Below are positions 1 to 7,338 of a stretch of DNA of 8,470 nucleotides, in pieces (position 1 is the stretch's first letter; the number at the start of each line of letters is the position of its first letter). This stretch comes from Flavobacterium sp. (lineage in GTDB: Bacteria; Bacteroidota; Bacteroidia; Flavobacteriales; Flavobacteriaceae), in contig JANJWE010000156.1 of assembly GCA_024709705.1 (NCBI GenBank), positions 1-8,470 on the forward strand, given 5' to 3'. A model generated the notes under the pieces. That model saw only the letters and a list, made by a program, of their open reading frames with translations. It ran no database searches and was not told where the DNA came from. A program made the translations under genes and the position numbers.

Positions 1-910
1 AATGGAAGCTACAGGTTATACTTTTTATGATACTGATGGCACAAAAAAAGATGCCTTACAACTTTTGAAAGACCGAGGCATGAATACCGTACGTTTGCGT
101 GTTTTTGTAAATCCATCTGATGATCCCCGGAGCGGACACTGCAGTAAAGACGAAACGGTTGCCTTTGCCTTAAGGGCTCAAAAAATGGGATTCCGAATTA
201 TGATTGACTTTCATTACAGTGATTCTTGGGCCGACCCCGGCAAACAAAACAAACCCGAAGCTTGGAAAAATCTTCCTTTTGATAAACTGGCACAAGCTCT
301 TTACGACCATACTTTTGATGTAATGACCGCTTTAAAGGAAGCTGAGGTAAAAACCGAGTGGGTACAAATTGGCAATGAAATTCCGGGGGGTATGTTATGG
401 CCTGATGGCAGTACTGACAACTGGAAACAGTTGGGCATCTTATTAAACAAAGGCTATGATGCGGTGAAAGCCGTAGATAAAAAAATAAAAGTAATTGTTC
501 ATGTTGACGAAGGCGATAACATTCAGAAATTCAGAACGTTCTTTGATAATGCAACCGAACAAAAAGTACAATATGATGTTATTGGGTTATCGTACTATCC
601 GTTTTGGGTCAAAAAAGATTACACGGAAACCATTGCGAATTTGGAAACCAATCTAAAAGATCTTATCACCCGTTACAACAAAGAAGTAATGATTGTAGAG
701 GTAGGTGGTGAATATGATAAAATTGAAAACACAAAAGCCTTGTTGGAAGCCACTATTAAAGCCGTTAAAGCCCTACCCAACAACAAAGGATTAGGCGTTT
801 TGTACTGGGAACCCCAAGGAGAAAAAAGCTGGAGTGGCTATAACTTGAGTGCTTGGCTACCCAACGGACAACCTTCACCGGCATTGGATGCTTTTAAAGA
901 AAACCCATAA
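1..910 (+). CDS. Arabinogalactan endo-beta-1,4-galactanase, GH53 (5' end missing)
   Basis: Endo-acting glycoside hydrolase that cleaves beta-1,4-galactan into galacto-oligosaccharides, expected outside the cytoplasm. The visible 302 residues cover most of a GH53 (clan GH-A) TIM barrel. Near the start is FYDTDGTKKDALQLLKDRGM followed by RLRVFVNP (about 31-38), then GHCSKDE (45-51), DFHYSDSWADPG (69-80), the acid/base loop VQIGNEIPGGMLWP with E126, SYYPFW (197-202), and the nucleophile strand MIVEVGG with E233. YWEP (268-271) is in the last barrel strand. The frame is open at the left edge. The ATG at position 2 is almost certainly an internal methionine, since family members carry a preceding segment (typically ending VTEME) plus a signal peptide, so the true start lies upstream. 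There is no type IX C-terminal domain: the protein ends shortly after the barrel. It leads the galactose genes and supplies substrate for the GH2 enzyme 50 bases downstream. The family call is firm; exact galactan preference is inferred. Confidence 0.93.
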   Translation, partial: MEATGYTFYDTDGTKKDALQLLKDRGMNTVRLRVFVNPSDDPRSGHCSKDETVAFALRAQKMGFRIMIDFHYSDSWADPGKQNKPEAWKNLPFDKLAQALYDHTFDVMTALKEAEVKTEWVQIGNEIPGGMLWPDGSTDNWKQLGILLNKGYDAVKAVDKKIKVIVHVDEGDNIQKFRTFFDNATEQKVQYDVIGLSYYPFWVKKDYTETIANLETNLKDLITRYNKEVMIVEVGGEYDKIENTKALLEATIKAVKALPNNKGLGVLYWEPQGEKSWSGYNLSAWLPNGQPSPALDAFKENP

Positions 911-960
911 TCTTAAATCATCTCAAAACTCCTGAATTATACGAATTAAAAAATCATTGA

Positions 961-3291
961 ATGAAATATTACTTTATACTCGCTTTCTCAGTTTTTTTCT
1001 TGTTGTCTTGTGAAAAAAATGAAATTCATTACACGCGTACCAAAACCAACTTTGGTTCTGATTGGACTTTTACCAAAGATTCGACTTCATTGAATTGGGA
1101 AAATATTACCCTTCCGCATACAGCTCAAATAGAACCTTTGGTAGTTAACAACCAATGGCAAGGCAACTGTTGGTATCAAAAGCGATTTGATATTGAAAAA
1201 ACCGCCAACGAAAAAGTATTTCTTTACTTTGAAGGAGTGATGCACGAAACTTGGATTTGGATTAATGGAAAAAAGGTCTCCCACCACCAAGGAGGTTATT
1301 TGCCATTTACAGTAGATATAACCGATTGGGTAAAAGAAAAAGACAACACCATCATAGTGAAAGTCAATAATGAAGACAACCCACAAATTCCTCCCGGAAA
1401 AACCTTAAAAACCCTAGATTTCAACTATTATGGTGGCATCTATCGCAACGTATATTTAATTAAAACCAACTCGGTTTACATTACCGATGCTGTTCACGCC
1501 AATCAAGTAAACAGTGGTGGGATTTTGGTTCATTTTGATGAAATTAACCCCGAAATAGCAACCGGATTTATAAAAGTTCATGTAAAAAATGAAAGCGATG
1601 AACCCAAAAAAGTAAAATTGGAGATCACTTTTTCCACTCCAAACAGTAAAAAGAAATTTACATCAAAAGAAGTCGTTATAGGCTCAAAAACCGATGAATC
1701 TATTACATCGACTCTAGAAATTTTGAACCCTGAACTTTGGGGAATCGAACAACCGAATTTGTATGATGTTGAAGTAAAAGTGCTTTCAGAAAATAGTCTA
1801 TTGGATAGTCAAACCCTTAAAACCGGTATTCGAAAAGCAGAAATAAAAGCCGATGGGTTTTATTTGAATGGTAAGCCACTATTCATCAACGGAACCAATC
1901 GACATCAAGAGTATCCTTACATTGGCTATGCCCTTTCGGATGAGGCCAATTACCGCGATGCTGTTAAAATTAAAAATGCGGGATTTGATTTTGTACGTTT
2001 ATCGCATTATCCGCAAACAGAAGCTTTTTTAAAGGCTTGCGATGAATTGGGAATTTTGGTAATGAATTGCATTTCAGGTTGGCAATTTTCGGGCGATGAA
2101 AAATTTCTGGAGAATTCATTTCAGGAAATTCGAGACTTAGCCCGAAGAGATCGAAATCATCCTAGTGTTGTTTTTTGGGAAGTTTCTCTAAATGAAAGCG
2201 ACATGAAAGAACCTTACATGCAAAAAGCCAACACGCTTCTCAAAGCAGAGTTACCTTATGCACACATCTATACGGCTGGTTGGATAGATAATCCCAATTA
2301 TGACCTTTTTATACCGGCACGTCAACATGGCAAAGCACCCGATTATTGGAATCATTACGAAAACAACAACCGAAAAATTTTCATAGCCGAATATGGCGAC
2401 TGGGAATATTATGCTCAAAATGCTGGTTTCAACCAAACTTCTTTTGCCAATTTAAAAGAAGAAGAACGCACAAGCCGACAGTTGCGAGGTTTTGGAGAAA
2501 AACGTTTGTTGCAACAAGCCTTTAATTATCAGGAAGCTTTCAATTCTAATATTAAAGGAAAACATACCATTGGTCAGGCCAATTGGTTGATGTTTGATTA
2601 CAACCGTGGTTATGCCGATGATATTGAAAGTTCAGGTATTAGCGATATATTCAGAATACCCAAATTTGCTCATTATTTTTACCAAAGTCAGCGTTCGCCC
2701 AATGTAAAACTTTCTGATAAATTTGTTTCCGGCCCTAGGGTTTATATTGCCAATTATTGGAATGAAAAATCAAGTACAGACGTGACGGTTTTCAGTAATT
2801 GTGATGAAGTAGCTTTGTATCTCAATGATATTTTGATTGCAAAACAAAAGCCATTGCGAAATGCCTTTTCCGATCAATTGCCTCATCCCCCATTTGTATT
2901 CAAAATTTCATCTTTTCAGAGGGGAATTTTACGTGCCGTAGGAATCATTAACGGTAAAAAACTAGCGGAACACATTGTTAAATCCCCCGAATCGCCCTCT
3001 GCCATCGAATTAGTCATAGACGAATCGAATGTAAAAATAAATCCGAATAATCCGGATGTGGTTTTTGTGTATGCCAAAATTGTTGATGCCAATGGCACTG
3101 TAGTACCAGACGCCAATCATTTGATAACCTTTAACTTAGAAGGAGAACAGGCTGAATTGATTGGCCAAAATCCGATAACTGCAGAAGCCGGAATAGCTAC
3201 GATTTTACTTCGCACTAATGAATTGAAAAAAACAATTAAAATCAAAGCTCAAAATTCAACGTTGAAATCTGCTATTTTAGAACTAGAATAA
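961..3291 (+). CDS. Lipoprotein beta-galactosidase, glycoside hydrolase family 2
   Basis: Predicted exo-beta-galactosidase releasing galactose from the oligosaccharides made by the GH53 enzyme. Residues 1-16 form a lipoprotein signal peptide ending LLS, with lipobox Cys17, which fixes the ATG start and places the enzyme on the outer side of the inner membrane or on the outer membrane. Domain order: GH2 sugar-binding domain (about 28-168, with GGIYRNVYL at 158-166), Ig-like domain (about 170-290), TIM barrel (about 291-580, with GTNRHQEYP at 311-319 and RLSHYP at 346-351), a DUF4982-like domain (about 592-665) and an invasin-like GH2 C-terminal domain (about 680-776). The likely acid/base is E412 in WEVSLNES and the nucleophile E477 in IAEYGDW. 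The residue before N411 is Leu where E. coli LacZ has Gly. The 776-residue length is normal for this multidomain type. The stop lies one base before galK. Beta-galactosidase specificity is inferred from family and context; another beta-glycosidase activity is possible. Confidence 0.9.
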   Translation: MKYYFILAFSVFFLLSCEKNEIHYTRTKTNFGSDWTFTKDSTSLNWENITLPHTAQIEPLVVNNQWQGNCWYQKRFDIEKTANEKVFLYFEGVMHETWIWINGKKVSHHQGGYLPFTVDITDWVKEKDNTIIVKVNNEDNPQIPPGKTLKTLDFNYYGGIYRNVYLIKTNSVYITDAVHANQVNSGGILVHFDEINPEIATGFIKVHVKNESDEPKKVKLEITFSTPNSKKKFTSKEVVIGSKTDESITSTLEILNPELWGIEQPNLYDVEVKVLSENSLLDSQTLKTGIRKAEIKADGFYLNGKPLFINGTNRHQEYPYIGYALSDEANYRDAVKIKNAGFDFVRLSHYPQTEAFLKACDELGILVMNCISGWQFSGDEKFLENSFQEIRDLARRDRNHPSVVFWEVSLNESDMKEPYMQKANTLLKAELPYAHIYTAGWIDNPNYDLFIPARQHGKAPDYWNHYENNNRKIFIAEYGDWEYYAQNAGFNQTSFANLKEEERTSRQLRGFGEKRLLQQAFNYQEAFNSNIKGKHTIGQANWLMFDYNRGYADDIESSGISDIFRIPKFAHYFYQSQRSPNVKLSDKFVSGPRVYIANYWNEKSSTDVTVFSNCDEVALYLNDILIAKQKPLRNAFSDQLPHPPFVFKISSFQRGILRAVGIINGKKLAEHIVKSPESPSAIELVIDESNVKINPNNPDVVFVYAKIVDANGTVVPDANHLITFNLEGEQAELIGQNPITAEAGIATILLRTNELKKTIKIKAQNSTLKSAILELE

Positions 3292-3292
3292 A

Positions 3293-4474
3293 ATGAAAAA
3301 ACAATTAATTACTGCCACAACAGCCCATTTTAAAACGGTATTCAAGCATGAACCCGAATCGGTTATTCTGTCGCCGGGTAGAATCAATTTGATTGGTGAA
3401 CACGTAGATTATAACGATGGATTTGTATTGCCGGCTGCCATCAATAAATACATTTGTTTTACGGTTTCTAAATCTGAATCGGACGAATTTACCTTGGTTG
3501 CACAAGATTTAAACGAAACTTATAGTTTCAATTGGAAGGAAGATTTGCAACCCGTAGATAAAATGTGGGTGAATTATATGTTGGGTGTTTTGCATCAACT
3601 GAAATTAAAAGGCTTTTCTTTTAGTGGTTTAAAAGTGGTTTTTAGCAGTACGATTCCTATGGGAGCCGGACTCTCCTCGTCTGCGGCATTGGAATGCGGA
3701 TTTGGTTATACACTCAACAAACTCTTCAAATTGGGATTATCCCGTGAGGAAATCGCTTTAATCGGACAACAATCGGAACACACTTTTGTTGGTGTAAAAT
3801 GCGGTATTATGGACCAGTTTGCGAGTGTTTTTGGCAAAAAAAATCACGTTATCAAATTAGACTGCACCTCGTTGGAATATGAATACCATGCTGCCGATTT
3901 TAAAAATTATACGTTAGTTTTATTTGACAGTCATGTGAAACACACGCATTTGACTTCCGGATACAATGACCGCAGAAAAGAGGTTGAACAAGGTTTGAAT
4001 TGTATTAAAGCTCATTATCCCGGAATTCAAACTTTTCGAGATTGTACCGAAGATCAATTAGCAACCTTGCAAAATGAATTAGGCGAAACATTGTACAAAC
4101 GTTGCCATTTTGTAATTCATGAAATTCGCAGAGTGAATGAAGCCGTGAAAGCTTTAGACCAAAACCATTTTGAACAATTGGGTAAGCTCATGTTTGAAAC
4201 CCACGAAGGGCTATCAAAAGAATATGAAGTAAGTTGTGCCGAAGTAGACTTTTTGGTTGATTTTGTAAAAAACAAAAAACAAGTTATCGGTTCCCGAATG
4301 ATGGGTGGTGGTTTTGGAGGTTGTTCTATTAATTTAGTAGAAAAAGGAAGCGAAAAAGCCCTTTTTGAATTCCTTTCGAAAGCTTACCGGGAGCAATTTG
4401 GGATTGCGTTATCGTATTACAAAGTAAAGATTTCGAAAGGCACTTCAAAAGTAAAAAGGAAAATAAAAAGGTAA
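3293..4474 (+). CDS. galK: Galactokinase
   Basis: Cytoplasmic GHMP-family kinase that phosphorylates alpha-D-galactose with ATP to galactose-1-phosphate, the first step of the Leloir pathway. All three GHMP motifs are intact: the galactokinase signature GRINLIGEHVDYNDG (29-43, with R30, E36, H37, D39), the ATP-binding loop PMGAGLSSSAALE (122-134), and MMGGGFGGCSINLV (336-349). The catalytic Asp is D174 in CGIMDQF, the same number as in E. coli GalK. VKHTHLTSGYNDRR (215-228) matches the conserved segment usually written VKH..S.YN.RR. The length of 393 residues is about the usual 380-390. The ATG follows the GH2 stop by a single base, which suggests translational coupling; no Shine-Dalgarno is seen. 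The C-terminus is odd: homologues commonly end soon after the KIS.GTS segment, whereas this one continues with a strongly basic tail, KVKRKIKR. Confidence 0.97.
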   Translation: MKKQLITATTAHFKTVFKHEPESVILSPGRINLIGEHVDYNDGFVLPAAINKYICFTVSKSESDEFTLVAQDLNETYSFNWKEDLQPVDKMWVNYMLGVLHQLKLKGFSFSGLKVVFSSTIPMGAGLSSSAALECGFGYTLNKLFKLGLSREEIALIGQQSEHTFVGVKCGIMDQFASVFGKKNHVIKLDCTSLEYEYHAADFKNYTLVLFDSHVKHTHLTSGYNDRRKEVEQGLNCIKAHYPGIQTFRDCTEDQLATLQNELGETLYKRCHFVIHEIRRVNEAVKALDQNHFEQLGKLMFETHEGLSKEYEVSCAEVDFLVDFVKNKKQVIGSRMMGGGFGGCSINLVEKGSEKALFEFLSKAYREQFGIALSYYKVKISKGTSKVKRKIKR

Positions 4475-4605
4475 TGCAAAACGAGATAGAATAAATTTTT
4501 CAATCGGAAACGTAAACCAAATAGATTAAATAATATCTATCTTGAAGTTTAAAACTAACAGGTATAAAGTCAATCCCAAAAAAAGAGGTTACTCAAAAAT
4601 AAAAT
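4475..4605 (+). other. galK-galT spacer, 131 bases, no gene
   Basis: This is the only long gap inside the galactose gene run. It is AT-rich and holds no plausible small gene. It contains overlapping inverted repeats, listed separately, and a weak possible promoter: TTGAAG at 4542-4547, then 15 bases, then TATAAA at 4563-4568. I see no Bacteroidota-type TAnnTTTG element. A purine-rich AGAGG at 4584-4588 lies 17 bases from the galT ATG, too far for a normal Shine-Dalgarno. The spacer could carry an internal promoter, an attenuator or a processing site, or be simple drift. Nothing in the sequence decides between these. Confidence 0.4.
4484..4542. repeat. Overlapping, mutually exclusive inverted repeats in galK-galT spacer
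   Basis: Three short elements are seen. AGATAGA (4484-4490) is perfectly complementary to TCTATCT (4536-4542). ATAGAT (4521-4526) is perfectly complementary to ATCTAT (4535-4540) with an 8-base loop. TAAAC (4513-4517) can pair with GTTTA (4547-4551), just outside the second hairpin. The first two pairings share the same 3' arm, so only one can form at a time. ATAGAATAAAT (4486-4496) and ATAGATTAAAT (4521-4531) also form a direct repeat with 10 of 11 matches. All arms are short and AT-rich, so chance is a serious alternative. No U-run follows, so this is not a standard intrinsic terminator. Confidence 0.4.
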
Positions 4606-5655
4606 ATGCAACAATTCAATACTAACGAACACCCACACCGCAGATACAATCCGCTTTTGGATGAATGGATTTTGGTTTCACCCCATCGCACCAAACGTCC
4701 ATGGCAGGGTCAGAAAGAAAATCCTATAAATACTTCCCTTCCTCAATACGACCCAACTTGTTATTTGTGTCCGGGCAACGAACGGTCTAATGGCATTAAA
4801 AACCCTGAGTATTCGGATTGTTATGTTTTTGAAAATGACTTTTCGGCCTTATTGAAAGATGAAGTGGTTATGGAATCTTCAACACACACTCTTTTCAAAC
4901 TCAAACCGGAACGTGGCATAAACAAAGTGGTTTGTTTTTCTCCACAGCACGATTTGACTTTACCGGAAATGGAAATTGATGCCATAGTAAAAGTAATTCA
5001 AACTTGGAAAGAACAATATATAGAGTTGGGAAAGTTTGATTTTATCAATTATGTTCAGATTTTTGAAAACAAAGGAGCCGTAATGGGTTGTAGTAATCCG
5101 CATCCGCATGGTCAAATTTGGGCTCAATCTTCGCTACCAACCCAAGTTGAAAAAACACAAAAAAATTTGGAACGCTATTATCAACAAAACAAGACTAGTC
5201 TTTTAAAAGAGTATTTGGAACAAGAATTAATTGCAAAAGAACGACTAGTTTATGAAAATGAACATTTTGCAGTAGTTGTTCCTTTTTGGGCCACATGGCC
5301 CTATGAAACCATGATTATTAGTAAACGTCATTTTGGAACCATTATCGCTATGAGTAAAGAAGAAACCTTAGCTTTTGCAGATAGCATCAAAACGATTACT
5401 GTTAAATACGACAATCTGTTTGAAACCTCTTTCCCTTATTCTTCAGGAATTCATCAAGCACCAACCGACCGTTTGGCACATCCGGAATGGCATTTTCACA
5501 TGCACTTTTATCCTCCCTTGTTGCGTAGTGCCACCGTAAAAAAATTTATGGTGGGTTATGAAATGCTTGGAGAAGCCCAACGGGATATTTCCCCGGAAAA
5601 AAGTGCGGCAATATTAAGAGACTTGCCTACCTTGCATTATAAATTAAAAAATTAA
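4606..5655 (+). CDS. galT: Galactose-1-phosphate uridylyltransferase
   Basis: Cytoplasmic Leloir enzyme that swaps UMP between UDP-glucose and galactose-1-phosphate, giving UDP-galactose and glucose-1-phosphate through a uridylylated histidine. The protein (349 residues, close to the 348 of E. coli GalT) has the HIT-superfamily active site GCSNPHPHGQIWA (161-173), with H168 the expected nucleophile and Q170 beside it. The structural zinc ligands match the E. coli pattern: C52 and C55 (CYLC), H115 (SPQHD) and H166. The second metal site seen in E. coli is also represented: E182, H283 (GIHQAP) and the WHFHMHFYPP segment with H298 and H300. The N-terminal RRYNPLLDEWILVSPHR (12-28) is typical. 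The start at 4606 gives a full-length product aligned with the family. It follows galK after a 131-base structured spacer and precedes the symporter by 15 bases. No key residue is missing. Confidence 0.97.
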   Translation: MQQFNTNEHPHRRYNPLLDEWILVSPHRTKRPWQGQKENPINTSLPQYDPTCYLCPGNERSNGIKNPEYSDCYVFENDFSALLKDEVVMESSTHTLFKLKPERGINKVVCFSPQHDLTLPEMEIDAIVKVIQTWKEQYIELGKFDFINYVQIFENKGAVMGCSNPHPHGQIWAQSSLPTQVEKTQKNLERYYQQNKTSLLKEYLEQELIAKERLVYENEHFAVVVPFWATWPYETMIISKRHFGTIIAMSKEETLAFADSIKTITVKYDNLFETSFPYSSGIHQAPTDRLAHPEWHFHMHFYPPLLRSATVKKFMVGYEMLGEAQRDISPEKSAAILRDLPTLHYKLKN

Positions 5656-5670
5656 CCAAACTCTGCACTC

Positions 5671-7338
5671 ATGAACACCGGATTTGAATTATTAGATTAT
5701 GTTGTATTTATAGCCTATGCTTTACTTATTCTAGGAGTAGGATTATGGATGTCGAGAGATAAAAAGGGACATCAAAAAAATGCAGAAGATTATTTTTTGG
5801 CAAGTAAATCTTTGCCTTGGTGGGCCATTGGAACTTCGTTGATTGCAGCCAATATTTCAGCCGAACAATTTATTGGGATGTCAGGTTCTGGTTTTGCAGT
5901 TGGATTGGCTATTTCTTCTTATGAATGGATGGCAGCTTTAACCCTCATTATAGTAGGTAAATATTTTTTACCCATTTTTATTGAAAAAGGGATCTACACT
6001 ATTCCTGAGTTTATAGAAAAAAGATATTCTACCCAATTAAAAACAATACTGGCTGTTTTTTGGGTGAGTTTGTATGTTTTTGTTAATATAACATCGGTTC
6101 TTTATTTAGGTGCATTAGCCATGAATACGGTTATGGGAGTTGATATGATGTGGGCTATTATTGGGCTTTCTTTGTTTGCTGCTGCCTATTCGTTATATGG
6201 AGGTTTGGCTTCTATAGCATGGACAGATTCCATTCAAGTTGTATTTTTAATTTTTGGCGGTTTGGCAACCACTTACTTAGCTTTGAATACCGTATCAGAC
6301 GGACAAGGAATGTTAGAGGGATTGGGAATCATTTATGACAAAGCCCCAACAAAATTCACTATGATTTTGGACGAATCTAATCCGGAATATATAAATCTTC
6401 CCGGTATTGGGGTATTAATAGGAGGCCTTTGGGTTGCCAATTTGTACTATTGGGGTTTTAACCAATATATCATTCAGCGGGCATTGGCAGCTAAATCTTT
6501 AAAAGAAGCTCAAAAAGGTATTTTATTGGCTGCTTTTTTAAAATTATTGATTCCGTTTATTGTTGTAATTCCAGGAATTGCAGCCTATGTGATAGTAAAT
6601 GACCCGGAAATGCTGGCTCGATTAGGTGCAGACGGACTTATAAATATCCCGAGTGATGCTGCAGCAGATAAAGCCTATCCTTGGTTGATTCAATTTTTAC
6701 CAACAGGGTTAAAAGGATTAGCATTTGTGGCTTTGACAGCAGCTATTGTTTCCTCCTTGGCCTCAATGTTAAATTCCACTTCAACTATTTTCACCATGGA
6801 TATTTACAAACAATATGTAAATAAAAATCCAGATGACAAAACAATGGTAAAAGTGGGACGATTAACCTCTGTAGTAGCTTTATTAATTGGTGCATTTGTA
6901 GCTCCATTACTAGGTGGTATTAATCAAGCTTTCCAATTTATTCAAGAATATACAGGAGTGGTAAGTCCCGGTATTTTGGCTCTCTTCTTGCTTGGTCTTT
7001 TTTGGAAAAAAGCCACAAACAAAGCAGCAATTTGGGGAGCTCTACTCTCTATTCCAATAGCAATGTTTTTCAAAGTGGGACCTAAAGGTTGGGCGGAAGG
7101 TTTAGCTATTGAAAACCTTTTCCCCAGTTTACCGTTTTTGGATCAAATGGGATACACCACATTAGCAACTATGGTAATTATTGGTTTGATTAGCCAAATC
7201 CAAAATAAGGGTAAAAAAGACTCAAAAGCCTTTGAATTGGAAAAAGAAACTTTCAAAACAGATTCATTGTTCAATGTAAGTGCGTTTGCAATTCTTATAG
7301 TTTTGGTGTTTTTGTATGCGTTTTTTTGGGGTAGGTAA
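5671..7338 (+). CDS. Na+/galactose symporter, SSS family (vSGLT type)
   Basis: Inner-membrane sodium:solute symporter that probably imports galactose freed by the GH2 enzyme. It has 555 residues with about 14 hydrophobic helices from residue 8 to 552, matching the 14-helix LeuT-fold SGLTs (vSGLT is about 543). From memory of vSGLT, known positions line up here with a constant offset of -3. Sugar-site residues Q69, E88, N260, K294 and Q428 correspond to Q66, E85, N257, K291 and Q425. The inner gate Y263/W264 corresponds to Y260/W261. Na+-site A62, I65, S364 and S365 correspond to A59, I62, S361 and S362, and D189 corresponds to D186. One sugar-site position differs: vSGLT S91 is A88. Long shared blocks include AANISAEQFIGMSGSGF (59-75) and VGKYFLPIFIEKGIYTIPEF (95-114). 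Position after galT and the galactan context support galactose, although glucose or another hexose cannot be excluded. The gene ends at the terminator hairpin. Confidence 0.93.
   Translation: MNTGFELLDYVVFIAYALLILGVGLWMSRDKKGHQKNAEDYFLASKSLPWWAIGTSLIAANISAEQFIGMSGSGFAVGLAISSYEWMAALTLIIVGKYFLPIFIEKGIYTIPEFIEKRYSTQLKTILAVFWVSLYVFVNITSVLYLGALAMNTVMGVDMMWAIIGLSLFAAAYSLYGGLASIAWTDSIQVVFLIFGGLATTYLALNTVSDGQGMLEGLGIIYDKAPTKFTMILDESNPEYINLPGIGVLIGGLWVANLYYWGFNQYIIQRALAAKSLKEAQKGILLAAFLKLLIPFIVVIPGIAAYVIVNDPEMLARLGADGLINIPSDAAADKAYPWLIQFLPTGLKGLAFVALTAAIVSSLASMLNSTSTIFTMDIYKQYVNKNPDDKTMVKVGRLTSVVALLIGAFVAPLLGGINQAFQFIQEYTGVVSPGILALFLLGLFWKKATNKAAIWGALLSIPIAMFFKVGPKGWAEGLAIENLFPSLPFLDQMGYTTLATMVIIGLISQIQNKGKKDSKAFELEKETFKTDSLFNVSAFAILIVLVFLYAFFWGR

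Noticed and set aside
2..4. ATG at position 2 as the GH53 start
   Set aside because: GH53 proteins have a signal peptide and first-strand residues before this point, and the frame is open to the left edge, so this is an internal methionine.
911..960. Possible terminator or promoter between GH53 and GH2
   Set aside because: Only a weak AATT/AATT self-complement is present, with no stable stem, U-run or promoter element. The gap is short and fits an operon.
1087..3116. Minus-strand open frames within the GH2 gene (1087-1386, 2251-2436, 2916-3116)
   Set aside because: They lie opposite a full-length, motif-bearing GH2 gene, show no recognisable domain, and have low-complexity hydrophobic translations typical of antisense shadows.
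3305..3505. Minus-strand open frame opposite galK
   Set aside because: It lies fully opposite the conserved GHMP signature region of galK and has no recognisable feature.
4542..4568. Possible promoter TTGAAG - 15 bases - TATAAA before galT
   Set aside because: The spacing is short for a sigma-70 promoter and the Bacteroidota -7 element (TAnnTTTG) is absent. In AT-rich sequence such matches are expected by chance.
6150..6338. Second plus-strand frame inside the symporter gene
   Set aside because: It is out of frame within a conserved transporter and rich in Cys, Phe and Trp, with no independent start signal.
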